DNA of 64,000 nt from Actinomycetales bacterium (GCA_020444245.1 JAHLLI010000011.1:99658-163657), one strand, 5' to 3'; shown: positions 46,533-56,146, numbered from the stretch's first letter. The notes: generated from the letters alone by a model not told the origin. A program made the numbers and translations.

Positions 46533-47954
46533 TCAGCCGGACGCCGACTCGGAGAGCACGACGCGGACCTCGTTCTCCTGCCCGCCGCTGCGCACCGTGA
46601 GCACCACCGTGTCGCCGGCCTGCTTGGCGCGGATCGCGACGATCAGCTCGTCGGGCTGCGTCACCGGCCGGCCGTCGATCGCCAGGATCACGTCCCCGGG
46701 CCCGATGCCAGCGCGGTCGGCGGGGCCGTCGGGGACCACGGGCGGCTGACCGTCGACCGTCTCGGTCGCGACCTGGACGCCCTCCCCGGTGTACCGCGAG
46801 TCGATCAGCACCCCGATGATCGGGTACGTCGCGGTGCCCGTCTCGATGAGCTGCTCGGCGGTGTGCCGGGCCTGGTTGGCCGGGATCGCGAAGCCCAGCC
46901 CGATGCTGCCTGCGGTGCCGGAGAGCGTGGTGCCGGGCGGCTGGGCGATCGCCGAGTTGATCCCGATCACCTCGCCCGCTGCGTTGACCAGCGGGCCGCC
47001 GGAGTTGCCGGGGTTGATCGCGGCGTCGGTCTGGATCGCGTTGATGAACGCCGGCGCCGAGTTGTCCCCGGCCGTCACCGGACGGTTCATCGCGCTGACG
47101 ATGCCGGTGGTCACCGTGCCCTGGAGGCCGAGGGGCGCACCGACCGCGACCACCGGGTCGCCGACCACCACCTGGTCCGAGTCGCCCAGCGTGAGCGGGG
47201 TCAGGCCGGTCCGGTCGACCTTGAGCACGGCGAGGTCGTAGTCCGTGGTCACGCCGACCAGCTCTGCCGCGGTCTGGCTGCCGTCGGAGAACACCACGGT
47301 GATGCTGCGCCCCGAGCCCACGTCCGCCGTGGCCACGTGGGCGTTGGTGAGGAGGTAGCCGTCGGACTGGAGCACGAACCCGGAGCCGGTGCCCTCGCCG
47401 TCCGCACCCCGCACCTCGATGAGCACGACGCTCGGGAGCACCTGTGCGGCGATCGACGCGACCCCGGTGAGTGCTCCACCGTCGGGCCGTGCGGTGGCGG
47501 CCGGCGGCAGGTCGGCCTGGGGGCTGTCGGCCGTCCGGGCGCCGATCACCCCGCCGACCGCGCCGGACACCAGGGCGAGCAGCACCGCACCGGCCACCAG
47601 CCAGCCGCCCCGTGAGCGGCGACGACGACGTGGCGCGCGACCCCACGAGTCGCCCGTCCAGACCGGCGGGGCCACGGGGATCGCGCCGTCGGGAGGGACC
47701 ACGCCCTCGAGCAGCACCGCGCCGCTGGGCAGCGCGCCGTCGGGCCGCACCGCCGTGGCCGGCCCGTCCGGGGCCACGGCGTACCGTCCGGGTGGCGCGA
47801 CCGGCGATCCGGTGACATAGGGGTCGGGTCCCGGTCGCGGCGCCGGAGGCGGCCCCTGGGTGCCGAACGGGCTCGAAGGCCACACCGGCGCGACAGGACC
47901 TGGCTCTGGTGCCGCCCCGGGCGAGGTGTCGGTACCGGTGCCGTCGTCGTTCAC
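46533..47954 (-). CDS. htrA: HtrA/DegP-like serine protease with PDZ domain
   Basis: 473 residues. A Pro/Gly-rich cytoplasmic N-terminus of about 110 residues is followed by a basic stretch, one transmembrane helix (WLVAGAVLLALVSGAVGGVIGA), a trypsin-like domain with triad His (TNAHVATAD), Asp (DYDLAVLKV) and Ser (NPGNSGGPLVN), and a C-terminal PDZ (ILAIDGRPVTQPDELI). It degrades or refolds damaged envelope proteins. GTG 47954 overlaps the anti-sigma stop and is chosen over an upstream ATG. Confidence 0.95.
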   Translation of the reverse strand: MNDDGTGTDTSPGAAPEPGPVAPVWPSSPFGTQGPPPAPRPGPDPYVTGSPVAPPGRYAVAPDGPATAVRPDGALPSGAVLLEGVVPPDGAIPVAPPVWTGDSWGRAPRRRRRSRGGWLVAGAVLLALVSGAVGGVIGARTADSPQADLPPAATARPDGGALTGVASIAAQVLPSVVLIEVRGADGEGTGSGFVLQSDGYLLTNAHVATADVGSGRSITVVFSDGSQTAAELVGVTTDYDLAVLKVDRTGLTPLTLGDSDQVVVGDPVVAVGAPLGLQGTVTTGIVSAMNRPVTAGDNSAPAFINAIQTDAAINPGNSGGPLVNAAGEVIGINSAIAQPPGTTLSGTAGSIGLGFAIPANQARHTAEQLIETGTATYPIIGVLIDSRYTGEGVQVATETVDGQPPVVPDGPADRAGIGPGDVILAIDGRPVTQPDELIVAIRAKQAGDTVVLTVRSGGQENEVRVVLSESASG

Positions 47955-48832
47955 GAGCCACTCCAGGCCGTCAGCAGCTGCCATCCGCGGGCCACCCGGG
48001 CCGAGGCGCCCCCGTCGTACGCCTCGACAGGATAGGCGGCCACCACGGGGGTCGCCGACCATGGCGGTCCCTCCGCGATCACCGCGACCACCGCGTCACC
48101 GGACTGCCAGGCCAGGGTCCACGGGCTGTCGTCGATGAGCTGCACCTCGCGCCCCGCCACGTCGACGGGCGTGCCCGTCGTCGCGAGCCGGCCGCGGGTC
48201 TGGGTCACCACGACCAGCCCGTCGGGTCCGGTGAGGTCCAGCTCCAGGCGGTCCGCGTCGGTCCGCACCGCCGCGACGGCATAGCCGTCCGGCACCGCGA
48301 CCGGCACCGCCCACGGATGGCGGCCGAACCAGGCGTCGAGCTCCGCGGTCACGTCCTGCTCGCCGTAGCCGACCGCGACGGACGCCTCCTGGAGCGCAGC
48401 CAGGGCGGCAGCGGGCCGAGCCTCGAGCGACACGTCGGGCTCGTTGCCGAGCACGAACAGCAGCACGAGCATCACACCGGAGAACGCACCGGCGACCAGC
48501 GGCACCCGCGAGCGGCGCGGACCGAGGTCCCCGGACATCGCCCCGGCAGCGACCCCCGAGCCCGGCATCGGCAGCGATCCGGTGCCCGGGCCCGGCCGCC
48601 GAGACTGAGGTGGCGGCGGCGGGGTCGCGCCCAGGGCGAGCAGCCGCGCCGTCAGGTCGGGGTCGGGGCACAGGTCCTCGATCGAGGCGAGCGTGGCCCG
48701 CGCGTTCCTGGCGGCCGCGAGCTCGTCGGCGCACTGCGGGCACCCGGCGACGTGGGCCAGCGCACGCTCGGCGTCCTGGGGGCACAGCTGGCCGTCGGCC
48801 AGCGCGCTGATCCAGCTGCCGAGGTGGCTCAC
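47951..48832 (-). CDS. rseA: Anti-sigma factor (zinc-binding, RseA-like)
   Basis: 293 residues. An N-terminal ZAS-type motif ([14 protein letters not shown], HxxxCxxC) is at about residues 28-41; a transmembrane helix ([20 protein letters not shown]) splits it from an extracytoplasmic beta-rich domain. It should hold SigE inactive until envelope stress or a redox signal. GTG overlaps sigE by four bases. Confidence 0.9.
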   Translation of the reverse strand: MSHLGSWISALADGQLCPQDAERALAHVAGCPQCADELAAARNARATLASIEDLCPDPDLTARLLALGATPPPPPQSRRPGPGTGSLPMPGSGVAAGAMSGDLGPRRSRVPLVAGAFSGVMLVLLFVLGNEPDVSLEARPAAALAALQEASVAVGYGEQDVTAELDAWFGRHPWAVPVAVPDGYAVAAVRTDADRLELDLTGPDGLVVVTQTRGRLATTGTPVDVAGREVQLIDDSPWTLAWQSGDAVVAVIAEGPPWSATPVVAAYPVEAYDGGASARVARGWQLLTAWSGS

Positions 48833-49437
48833 CGGCCCACCTCCACCGCGGCGCTGCCCTCGCTGTCGGAGGTCAGGCCCTCGACGAGCGCGCCCGGGTC
48901 CGCGCCGGGACGCGGGGCGCGGTGCGCGAGCGACTCGCGCAGCTGGGCCCTGGCCCGGTGGATCCGCGAGCGCACGGTGCCCAGCTTGATGCCGAGCGTG
49001 ACCGCGATCTCCTCGTAGGACAGCCCCTCGATGTCGCACAGCACGACGGCCGCGCGGAACTCCGGGGACAGCTCGTCCAACGCGCGCTGCACGTCGTGGT
49101 CGAGGTTGCCGTGCTCGAAGCCGCGCTCGGGCGTGCCCAGGCCGCTGCCGCCGGGGACCCGCTCGGCGTCCTCCCCCAGCGGATCCATCCGGATCCGGGC
49201 GCGGCGGCGCGCGGTGTCCAGGAACAGGTTGGTGGTGATCCGGTGCAGCCAGCCCTCGAACGACCCTGGCGTGTAGCCCGACAGCGACCTGAACACCCGC
49301 ACGAAGGTCTCCTGCGTGAGGTCTTCCGCGTCGTGCCGGTTGCCGGTCAGGCGGTACGCCAGCCGGTAGACGCGCGCCGAGTGCTCGGTGACGATCTGCT
49401 CCCAGCTGGGCGCGCTCCAGGGGGCCTGTGACTCCAC
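48829..49437 (-). CDS. sigE: ECF RNA polymerase sigma factor SigE
   Basis: 202 residues. Sigma region 2 ([29 protein letters not shown]) and region 4 ([46 protein letters not shown]) are complete, with the NLFLDTARR region 2.4 segment. It would direct envelope stress genes. GTG 49437 has GGGAGG upstream; the longer frame is not family-like. Gene order sigE-rseA-htrA-tatB matches M. tuberculosis Rv1221-Rv1224. Confidence 0.95.
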   Translation of the reverse strand: MESQAPWSAPSWEQIVTEHSARVYRLAYRLTGNRHDAEDLTQETFVRVFRSLSGYTPGSFEGWLHRITTNLFLDTARRRARIRMDPLGEDAERVPGGSGLGTPERGFEHGNLDHDVQRALDELSPEFRAAVVLCDIEGLSYEEIAVTLGIKLGTVRSRIHRARAQLRESLAHRAPRPGADPGALVEGLTSDSEGSAAVEVGR

Positions 49438-49575
49438 CTGACCTCCCGCAGCACCATGGCCGCCCGGACTCGGGCGGTACCTGAGCAACGCCGCTCGGGC
49501 CCAGGATGTTCCCGGCCGCGTCGCGGACTGCGCCGACCCACGGTGCGCCGCCCCTGGCCCGGCCGCCCCGCGGTC

Positions 49576-49599
49576 TAGCATCGAGTCGACGTCAGGAGG
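49576..49599 (+). promoter_or_regulatory. -10 and ribosome site deciding the O-methyltransferase start
   Basis: TAGCAT at 49576-49581 and a perfect AGGAGG at 49594-49599. Five bases beyond it lies ATC (49605) in the reading frame, with no ATG, GTG or TTG at that spot. See the finding on the start codon. Confidence 0.6.
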
Positions 49600-49604
49600 A
49601 CGCC

Positions 49605-50234
49605 ATCACCGACAAGGCCGGAAGCTGGGCCCACAGCGAGGACTTCCGCACCGCGGACGACGTGCTGCTGCGCGCCACCGAGCGGGCCGCCGAGCTGGGG
49701 TGCGGCGCGGTCTCCCCCGGCACGGGTGCGCTGCTCCAGGTGCTCGCCGCCGGTCACCGGGCGACCGCTGTGGCCGAGGTCGGTACCGGCGCGGGCGTGT
49801 CGGGCCTGTGGCTGCTGCGCGGCATGTCGCCCGACGGAGTCCTGACGACCATCGACTCCGAGGCCGAGCACCAGCGCGCGGCCAAGGCCGCCTTCGCCGA
49901 GGAGCAGGTCCGGGCGATGCGGACGCGGACGATCACCGGTCGCGCGCTGGATGTCATGCCCCGCCTGGCCGACGGCGCCTACGACCTGGTCCTGCTCGAC
50001 GGGGACCCGCTCGAGGCGGTCGACTACCTCGAGCAGGCGGTGCGCCTGCTGCGGCCCGGCGGCCTGGTCCTGGTGCCGCACGCCCTGGCCGACGACCGGG
50101 TGCCGGACCCGGCCCGACGCGACGAGCTGACCACCGCGATGCGCGAGCTGGGTCGGGCCGTGCGGGCGGACGAGCGGCTGGTCGCCGCGATGGTGCCCAG
50201 CGGCGACGGCCTCCTGGTGGCGGCCCGGCGCTGA
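49605..50234 (+). CDS. O-methyltransferase family 3 (SAM-dependent), probable ATC start
   Basis: 209 residues from ATC 49605. SAM motif [20 protein letters not shown], motif with [10 protein letters not shown], and [10 protein letters not shown] mark the family 3 O-methyltransferase. It aligns with M. tuberculosis Rv1220c, which has a similar N-terminus (WAH.E motif) and lies next to sigE. The open frame extends to an ATG at 49506, but residues before ATC are unlike the family, and the perfect AGGAGG sits exactly for ATC. Methyl acceptor unknown. Confidence 0.85.
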   Translation: MTDKAGSWAHSEDFRTADDVLLRATERAAELGCGAVSPGTGALLQVLAAGHRATAVAEVGTGAGVSGLWLLRGMSPDGVLTTIDSEAEHQRAAKAAFAEEQVRAMRTRTITGRALDVMPRLADGAYDLVLLDGDPLEAVDYLEQAVRLLRPGGLVLVPHALADDRVPDPARRDELTTAMRELGRAVRADERLVAAMVPSGDGLLVAARR

Positions 50235-50254
50235 GCCGGCCGGGCGGGTGACCG

Positions 50255-51811
50255 CTACAGCTCGCCGGACAGCCAGGTCAGCAGCGCCCTGGCGCCGAAC
50301 CCGGTCGCGCCCTCCGGCATCTCGTGCGCCGCGGACGACGCCCGCGCCGGCCCTGCGACGTCCAGGTGCGCCCAGCGTCGTCGTCCGACGAACTGCTGGA
50401 GGAAGAGCGCGGCGGTGATCGCCCCGCCGCCGTGGAAGTCCGCTCCGGCCACGTGGTGCAGGTCGGCGATGGTCGAGTCGATGGCCGGCCGGTAGTCCTC
50501 GACCAACGGCATGCGCCACAGCCGCTCCCCGGAGCGGGCACCGGCCTCGGTCAGGGCGGCGGCCAGCTCGTCGTCGGGACTGAAGAGGGCGCCGTGCGTG
50601 CGGCCGAGCGCCAGCGTCGCGGCGCCGGTGAGCGTGGCGACGTCGACCAGGACGTCCGGGTCGAGCGTCAGGTCGGCGTGCACGAGCGCGTCGGCCAGGA
50701 CCATGCGCCCCTCGGCGTCGGTGTTGGTCACCTCGACCGTCGTGCCGCCGCGCACGGTGACGACGTCGCCGGGTCGGTAGGACGACACCCCGACCGCGTT
50801 CTCCGCGAGCGCCAGCAGCGCCGTGACCTCGTGCGGGACCCGCGCCTGCGCAGCGCCGAGCACCGTCGCGAGCGCCACCGCCGCGCCGGTCATGTCGGTC
50901 TTCATCGAGACCATGCCGGTGCGTGGCTTGATCGACAGGCCACCGGTGTCGAAGGTGATGCCCTTGCCGACCACCACGACGTGGGAGGGCCGCGCGTCCG
51001 GCGTCACCTCCGGGCGGTACGTCACCCGCACCAGCCGCGGCGGGGCGGCCGAGCCGGACCCCACGGCGAGCAGCCCGCCGAAGCCCTGCGCCGCGAGGGC
51101 CTTCTCGTCGAGCACCTCGACCTCGAGGCCGGCGGCCTGGGCGAGCTCGGTGGCGCGTGCGGCCAGCCAGGCGGGGTTCTTGGTGTTCGACGGCGTGACC
51201 GCGAGCACCCGTGCGGTCCAGCTCGCCCGCGCGGCGATCCCGGCCAGGCGGATGGCCTCGTCGTCGCCGCCGAGGAGCACCAGCGCCTGGGCGGGGCCGG
51301 GCTGGCTGCGCTTGGCCGCGCGGGTGGGGTGACGGTACGCGCCGAGCAGGTAGCCCTCGACGAAGGCCTGCTGACCGGCCGGGCCGGCGCCGGAGGCGAT
51401 CGAGGTGACCACGGTCCCCAGACCGCGCGTCACGCGCGAGACGGCGGCTCCGGCCCTGCGCAGGGCCGCCGGGCTCCGGTCGCCCACGCCGATGAACGCC
51501 AGTCGATGGGGCAGTCCGGTCCAGGGCAGCTGGGTCGCGCCGTGCGGCCGTGGGAGCACGACCGTCGTCGCGTCACCGGGTGTTCCACCTGCGCCGGACC
51601 GCTCGGCCAGGTCGCCGAAGTCGATGCCGTAGCGGACGGCGGCCTCGACAGCACCCTCGCGCGGCTCGACGCCGTCGCCATCGGTCCCGGCCGTCACCGG
51701 CAGCAGCAGCGCCTCGGCCCCCTCGGGCAGCGGGTCCGCCACCGTGCCTGGGGCCGCCTGCACGGTGGGGAGCGGCGGGACGATCGCCGGGACGCGACGC
51801 CGGGTCGGCAC
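50255..51811 (-). CDS. pepA: Leucyl aminopeptidase (M17 family)
   Basis: 518 residues. Metal and active-site blocks GKGITFDTGGLSIKP, MKTDMTGAA and NTDAEGRMVLADAL are complete. It removes N-terminal residues from peptides in the cytosol. GTG start three bases after the DUF3117 stop, so it is transcribed with that small gene. The N-terminal 30 residues are Pro/Arg-rich. Confidence 0.95.
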   Translation of the reverse strand: MPTRRRVPAIVPPLPTVQAAPGTVADPLPEGAEALLLPVTAGTDGDGVEPREGAVEAAVRYGIDFGDLAERSGAGGTPGDATTVVLPRPHGATQLPWTGLPHRLAFIGVGDRSPAALRRAGAAVSRVTRGLGTVVTSIASGAGPAGQQAFVEGYLLGAYRHPTRAAKRSQPGPAQALVLLGGDDEAIRLAGIAARASWTARVLAVTPSNTKNPAWLAARATELAQAAGLEVEVLDEKALAAQGFGGLLAVGSGSAAPPRLVRVTYRPEVTPDARPSHVVVVGKGITFDTGGLSIKPRTGMVSMKTDMTGAAVALATVLGAAQARVPHEVTALLALAENAVGVSSYRPGDVVTVRGGTTVEVTNTDAEGRMVLADALVHADLTLDPDVLVDVATLTGAATLALGRTHGALFSPDDELAAALTEAGARSGERLWRMPLVEDYRPAIDSTIADLHHVAGADFHGGGAITAALFLQQFVGRRRWAHLDVAGPARASSAAHEMPEGATGFGARALLTWLSGEL

Positions 51812-51814
51812 CTG

Positions 51815-51982
51815 TCAGCCGGCGACGGAGGTCAGGGCCTCACCGAGCTCGGTGGCCTCGGCCGCGTTGAGCTCGACGACCAGCCGGCCGCCACCCTCGA
51901 GAGGCACGCGCATGACGATGCCACGGCCCTCCTTCGTGACCTCCAGCGGCCCGTCGCCCGTGCGGGGCTTCATCGCGGCCAT
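51815..51982 (-). CDS. DUF3117 domain protein
   Basis: 55 residues, an almost invariant small actinobacterial protein: MAAMKPRTGDGPLEVTKEG, then GIVMRVPLEGGGRLVVELNAAEA. It has GGGAGGATCC before ATG. Function unknown; M. tuberculosis Rv1211 is the same family and lies in the same neighbourhood. Confidence 0.95.
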   Translation of the reverse strand: MAAMKPRTGDGPLEVTKEGRGIVMRVPLEGGGRLVVELNAAEATELGEALTSVAG

Positions 51983-52096
51983 GGATCCTCCCATCGTCTC
52001 GCCCACCTGGCTGGGGCCCCGCGCAGGCGCGCGCGACCGCCGATCTGCTCGGTGGATGTCCGAGGTCAAGTCTAGGCCACCGGCATGTGCCCCGGC

Positions 52097-53314
52097 TCAC
52101 GGTGGCCAGCCGGACGGCGGTACCAGACGCCACAGCAGCCCCACCCAGGCCACCTGGCCCACCAGCCCCAGCACCACCAGCACCCACGTCCAGGTCCACG
52201 GCCGCCGAGCGTGCAGCACCCGGACCGCGAGCGCACCCCACGCGGGGAACGCCAGGATCGCGAACCGGACCAGGCTCGTGCCGGGCTCCAGGACCCCCAC
52301 CAGGTAGAGCACGTAGGCCACGACCCACGCGTGCAGCTCCGCGCCGAGCAGCCGCAGCCAGGGGCTGGCCAACCCGATCACCGCGAGCGCCGCGAGCACG
52401 GCGAGAACCAGGATCCCCCACCCGCCGAACAGCCAACGCGCCACGTCCAGCCACGGCAGGAGCGGCACCACCTCGTGGCGGCCCCGCCAGGCCCCCTGGG
52501 TCAGCTCGTAGGCGTCGGGAACGCCCGTCACCCACCCGGTGATCGTCGGCCAGGCGAACCCTGCGGCCACCGCGAGCACGGCGAGCCCGCCCACGGACAC
52601 CCGGCTGCGCGCGGGGAACACCTCCTCGTGAGGCCGGTCCGACCGCCGCGCCTCACGCAGCCGGGACACCCCGTGCACCACGACGACGGCCGCGAGCGGC
52701 AGCGCGACGGCCCGGGTCAGTCCGACCGCGACCACGGCCAACGAGGCCAACGCGTAGCGGCGCCGCTGCACGGCCCACAGCACGGTCGCGATCCCGAGCA
52801 GCGCCGCGGACTCGGTGTAGGCGACCTGGAGCACGGGCGCCGACGCGGAGGTGCTCAGCAGGGCGACCGTGAGCAGCGGCCCCCACCGCCGCGCTCGCTC
52901 GTCCACGTCGGCACGGGCGAGTGCATCGGTCATGACGGCGTGCACCACGACCATCGCGAGCAGGCCGAGCGCGAGGGCGATCAGCGGCCCGAGCACCACC
53001 CAGGTCCCTCCGGTCACGACCATCGCGGCACGCACCAAGGACGGGAACAACGGGAAGAACGCCCAGGAGTTCTGCTGCACGCGGCCGTCGAACCCGATCG
53101 GCAAGGTGTGCGGGTAGCCCTGCTCGGCGATGTGCCGGTACCAGGTCGCGTCCCACATCGTGCCCGTGTAGTCCAGGTACGACGGGCTCGCGGGTGTCCA
53201 GCCGTTCTCGGCCTGGGTCCGGGCGACCGCCACGAAGACGACGGCACTGAGCAGACGCGCACCGACGCTGACGAGCAGGACCTGGACCCACCAGACCTGC
53301 AGCGCGCGCCTCAC
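52097..53314 (-). CDS. PIG-V-like mannosyltransferase, polytopic membrane protein
   Basis: 405 residues with about nine to ten transmembrane helices. The luminal-type motif TMWDATWYRHIAEQGYP at about residues 52-68 is that of GT-C mannosyltransferases of the PIG-V family, which use polyprenyl-phosphate mannose. Likely mannosylates an envelope glycolipid or protein. GTG overlaps the folP2 stop by four bases. Acceptor not known. Confidence 0.82.
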   Translation of the reverse strand: MRRALQVWWVQVLLVSVGARLLSAVVFVAVARTQAENGWTPASPSYLDYTGTMWDATWYRHIAEQGYPHTLPIGFDGRVQQNSWAFFPLFPSLVRAAMVVTGGTWVVLGPLIALALGLLAMVVVHAVMTDALARADVDERARRWGPLLTVALLSTSASAPVLQVAYTESAALLGIATVLWAVQRRRYALASLAVVAVGLTRAVALPLAAVVVVHGVSRLREARRSDRPHEEVFPARSRVSVGGLAVLAVAAGFAWPTITGWVTGVPDAYELTQGAWRGRHEVVPLLPWLDVARWLFGGWGILVLAVLAALAVIGLASPWLRLLGAELHAWVVAYVLYLVGVLEPGTSLVRFAILAFPAWGALAVRVLHARRPWTWTWVLVVLGLVGQVAWVGLLWRLVPPSGWPP

Positions 53315-54222
53315 GCGAGCCCCCGCACGGCGCGCGCCGGCGGCACCTCCCCCCGCAGCACCGCTGTCATCTCCACGACGCGCCGGGTGGCGCGCGCGTC
53401 GTGCGTGCGGAAGACCGTCGCGCCCAGCCAGGCCGCGACCGCCGTCGCCGCCAGACTGCCCTCCAGCCGCTGCTCGACGGGCAGGTCCAGCGACTCGCCC
53501 ACCAGGTCCTTCCGCGAGAGCGCGACCAGCGTCGGGAAGCCCAGCGCCACGAGCTCAGGGGTGCGGCGCAGCAGGTGCACCGAGTGCCAGGTGGTCTTGC
53601 CGAAGTCCAGCGTCGCGTCCACGAGCACGGACCTCGGGTCGACGCCCGCGTCCACCGCCCGAGCAGCCGCGACGCGCAGGGTGTCCAGCACGTCCGCGAC
53701 CACGCCGTCGAGGCCGTGCCCGGTGTACTGGGGCCGCAGCGGGTCGGTGCGCGGCGGCGCTCCGCCGGTGTGCGAGCACACCACCCCGAGCCCGTGACGG
53801 CCCGCGACGGCGACCAGTGCCGGGTCGTGACCGGCCCAGGTGTCGTTGACCAGGTCGGCGCCCGCGGCGGCCACCGCCTCGGCGACCTCCGACCGCCAGG
53901 TGTCGACGCTGATCGGCAGGTCGGGGAAGGCGGCGCGGACCTGCTCGACGACGGGCACCACGCGGTCGATCTCCTCCGCGACGCCCACCTCGGGTCCCCG
54001 GCCGGCCCGGACCCCGCCGATGTCGACCAGGTCCGCCCCGTCAGCGACCGCGGCCTCGACCTGCGCGACCGCCTGACCGGTGTCCGCCGAGCGCGCCCCG
54101 GGGTAGAACGAGTCCGGGGTCCGGTTCACCACGGCCATCACCGCCGGCCTGCCCTCGCCGATCGATCGGCCCCGCAGCCACAGGGGCGTGCCACGCCGCG
54201 GCACGCCGTACGCCTCGCTCAC
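53311..54222 (-). CDS. folP2: FolP2-like dihydropteroate synthase homologue
   Basis: 303 residues, TIM-barrel DHPS fold. NRTPDSFYPG (about residue 32), DLVDIGGVRAGRGPEVG, ISVDTWRSEVAEAV, LVNDTW and DFGKTTWHS are visible. The usual DxGGxSTRPG loop reads DIGGVRAGRG, so the pABA-binding STRPG is missing. The same change is in M. tuberculosis FolP2 (Rv1207), which lacks DHPS activity. So the true role is unknown. GTG start; follows the LOG gene and overlaps the mannosyltransferase gene. Confidence 0.85.
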   Translation of the reverse strand: MSEAYGVPRRGTPLWLRGRSIGEGRPAVMAVVNRTPDSFYPGARSADTGQAVAQVEAAVADGADLVDIGGVRAGRGPEVGVAEEIDRVVPVVEQVRAAFPDLPISVDTWRSEVAEAVAAAGADLVNDTWAGHDPALVAVAGRHGLGVVCSHTGGAPPRTDPLRPQYTGHGLDGVVADVLDTLRVAAARAVDAGVDPRSVLVDATLDFGKTTWHSVHLLRRTPELVALGFPTLVALSRKDLVGESLDLPVEQRLEGSLAATAVAAWLGATVFRTHDARATRRVVEMTAVLRGEVPPARAVRGLA

Positions 54223-54251
54223 CGGCGCCCCCCGCCCGTCACCAGTCCCCC

Positions 54252-55040
54252 TCAGTACGGGTCGAAGCCCGGCTCGTGGGCCGCGGCCTGCTCCGCCTGG
54301 AGCTGCGCGTCCCGTTCGCGGACCACCGCGACCGCCTCGCGCGGGTCGTCGACCACCTGCACCAGGTCGAGGTCCTCGGCGGAGATGGTCCCGGCGTCCA
54401 TCACCGGTCCGCGCAACCACGCCATCAGACCCTGCCAGTACTCCGAGCCGACCAGCACGATCGGGAACTCGGTGACCTTCTGCGTCTGCACGAGCGTGAT
54501 CGACTCGAACAGCTCGTCGAAGGTGCCGAACCCGCCGGGCAGCACGATGAAGCCCTGCGCGTACTTGACGAACATCGTCTTGCGGGCGAAGAAGTACCGG
54601 AAGTGCACCCCGAGGTCGACCCAGGCATTCATGCCCTGCTCGTGCGGCAGCTCGATGCCCAGGCCCACCGACAGCCCGCCGGCCTCGCTCGCGCCGCGGT
54701 TGGCCGCCTCCATCACACCGGGGCCGCCGCCGGTCATCACCGCGTAGCCGGCCTCGGCCAGGCTCCGGCCCACCTCGCGCGCGGCCGCGTACACCGGGTC
54801 GTCGCGGCGCGTGCGGGCCGAGCCGAAGACGCTCACCGCCGGGCCCACCTCGGCCAGGGCCCCGAAGCCTTCGACGAACTCGCTCTGGATCCGCATCACG
54901 CGCCACGGATCCGAGTGCACCCAGTCGGCGCCCTCGCCGCGCGCCAGCAGCCGCTGGTCGGTGGTGGTGGTGGGCACCTGACCGCGGCGCAGCAGCACCG
55001 GGCCCTTGCGGTAGCCGTTGCCGGGGGGCACCTCGTCCAT
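54252..55040 (-). CDS. LOG family protein (TIGR00730-type)
   Basis: 262 residues, Rossmann-like. VMTGGGPGVMEAANRGASEAGG and LPGGFGTFDELFE are the lysine decarboxylase-like/LOG signatures. Such proteins release cytokinin-like bases by phosphoribohydrolase activity in some organisms; in bacteria they may act on nucleotides. ATG leaderless (TAGGCT seven bases upstream). Followed by folP2. Confidence 0.93.
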   Translation of the reverse strand: MDEVPPGNGYRKGPVLLRRGQVPTTTTDQRLLARGEGADWVHSDPWRVMRIQSEFVEGFGALAEVGPAVSVFGSARTRRDDPVYAAAREVGRSLAEAGYAVMTGGGPGVMEAANRGASEAGGLSVGLGIELPHEQGMNAWVDLGVHFRYFFARKTMFVKYAQGFIVLPGGFGTFDELFESITLVQTQKVTEFPIVLVGSEYWQGLMAWLRGPVMDAGTISAEDLDLVQVVDDPREAVAVVRERDAQLQAEQAAAHEPGFDPY

Positions 55041-55047
55041 GCCCGCC

Positions 55048-55053
55048 AGCCTA
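55048..55053 (-). promoter_or_regulatory. Leaderless -10 for the LOG gene overlapping the dapE stop
   Basis: TAGGCT on the minus strand, seven bases before ATG. Its first three bases, TAG, are the dapE stop codon. Confidence 0.55.
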
Positions 55054-56139
55054 GGAGGTGAGCCAGGTCCGCAGCGCGTCGAAGCAGACGTCGAGATCGC
55101 TGATCGGGGTGCGTTCGTCGTCCGCGTGCGCCAGCGAGGGGTCGCCGGGCCCGAAGTTCACGGCGGGGACGCCGAGGCCCGCGAACCGGGCCACGTCGGT
55201 CCAGCCCTGCTTGGCGCGTGGTGGACGGCCGGTGAGCCTGGCCACCACGTCGGCGAGCTCGATGGCCTCCGGGCGGTCCAGGCCGGGGCGCGCGCCCGGG
55301 GCGGAGTCGGTGACCCGGACCTCGTAGCCGTCGAACACCTCGCGCACGTGGGCCTGCGCCTGCGCCTCGGTGCGCGACGGTGCGAAGCGGTAGTTGACGG
55401 TCACCACGCACTCGTCGGGGATCACGTTCCCGGCGATCCCGCCGCGGATGCCGACCGCGTTGAGACCCTCGCGGTAGGTGAGGCCGTCGACCTCGACCTC
55501 GCGCGGGACGTAGGCGACCAGCCGGGCGAGGACCTCTGCCGCGCCGTGCACCGCGTTGACCCCGAGCCACGAGCGCGCCGAGTGCGCCGCGGTGCCCCGC
55601 ACCACGACCTCGACCCGCAGCGTCCCGTTGCAGCCGCCCTCGAGGGCGCCCGCGGTCGGCTCGCCGAGCACGGCCATGTCGCCGGCGACCCAGTCCGGGT
55701 GCCGGGCGACGAGCCGGCCCAGCCCGTTGCGGTCCGCCTCGACCTCCTCGGCGTCGTAGAACACGTACGTCACGTCCACGCTCGGCTCCCGCACGGCGGC
55801 GGCCAGGGCGAGCAGCACGGCGTCGCCGGCCTTCATGTCGACGGTCCCACGACCCCACACCACGGGGCCCGAGCCGTCGGGCTCCTCGCGCAGCTCGCTG
55901 GGCAGGTTGCCGGCGACCGGAACCGTGTCCAGGTGCCCGGCCAGCACCACCCGGCGCTCGCGGCCCAGGTGGGTGCGGGCCACGACCGCGTCGCCGTCGC
56001 GCAGCACCTCCAGGTACCCGAGGTCCTCGAGTGCGGCCTGGACCTGGTCGGCCAGCTCCCGCTCGTCGCCGCTGACCGACGGCACGTCGCACAGCGCTCG
56101 GGTCAGGGTCACCAGGTCGGCGAAGGGGTCGATGGCCAC
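55051..56139 (-). CDS. dapE: Succinyl-diaminopimelate desuccinylase
   Basis: 362 residues, M20 family. Metal ligands: His in LAGHLDTVPV, Asp in RGTVDMKAGDAVLL, Glu in YDAEEVEADRNGLG, and C-terminal NFGPGDPSLAHADDE. It yields LL-diaminopimelate from the succinyl form. GTG 56139 has TAGGGT seven bases upstream. dapE and dapD are divergent. Confidence 0.95.
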   Translation of the reverse strand: MAIDPFADLVTLTRALCDVPSVSGDERELADQVQAALEDLGYLEVLRDGDAVVARTHLGRERRVVLAGHLDTVPVAGNLPSELREEPDGSGPVVWGRGTVDMKAGDAVLLALAAAVREPSVDVTYVFYDAEEVEADRNGLGRLVARHPDWVAGDMAVLGEPTAGALEGGCNGTLRVEVVVRGTAAHSARSWLGVNAVHGAAEVLARLVAYVPREVEVDGLTYREGLNAVGIRGGIAGNVIPDECVVTVNYRFAPSRTEAQAQAHVREVFDGYEVRVTDSAPGARPGLDRPEAIELADVVARLTGRPPRAKQGWTDVARFAGLGVPAVNFGPGDPSLAHADDERTPISDLDVCFDALRTWLTS

Positions 56140-56146
56140 GGCCCCG

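Noticed and set aside
48833..49604. Upstream extension of sigE into the divergent promoter region
   Set aside because: The extra N-terminal residues are unlike ECF sigma factors, and GTG 49437 has a good ribosome site.
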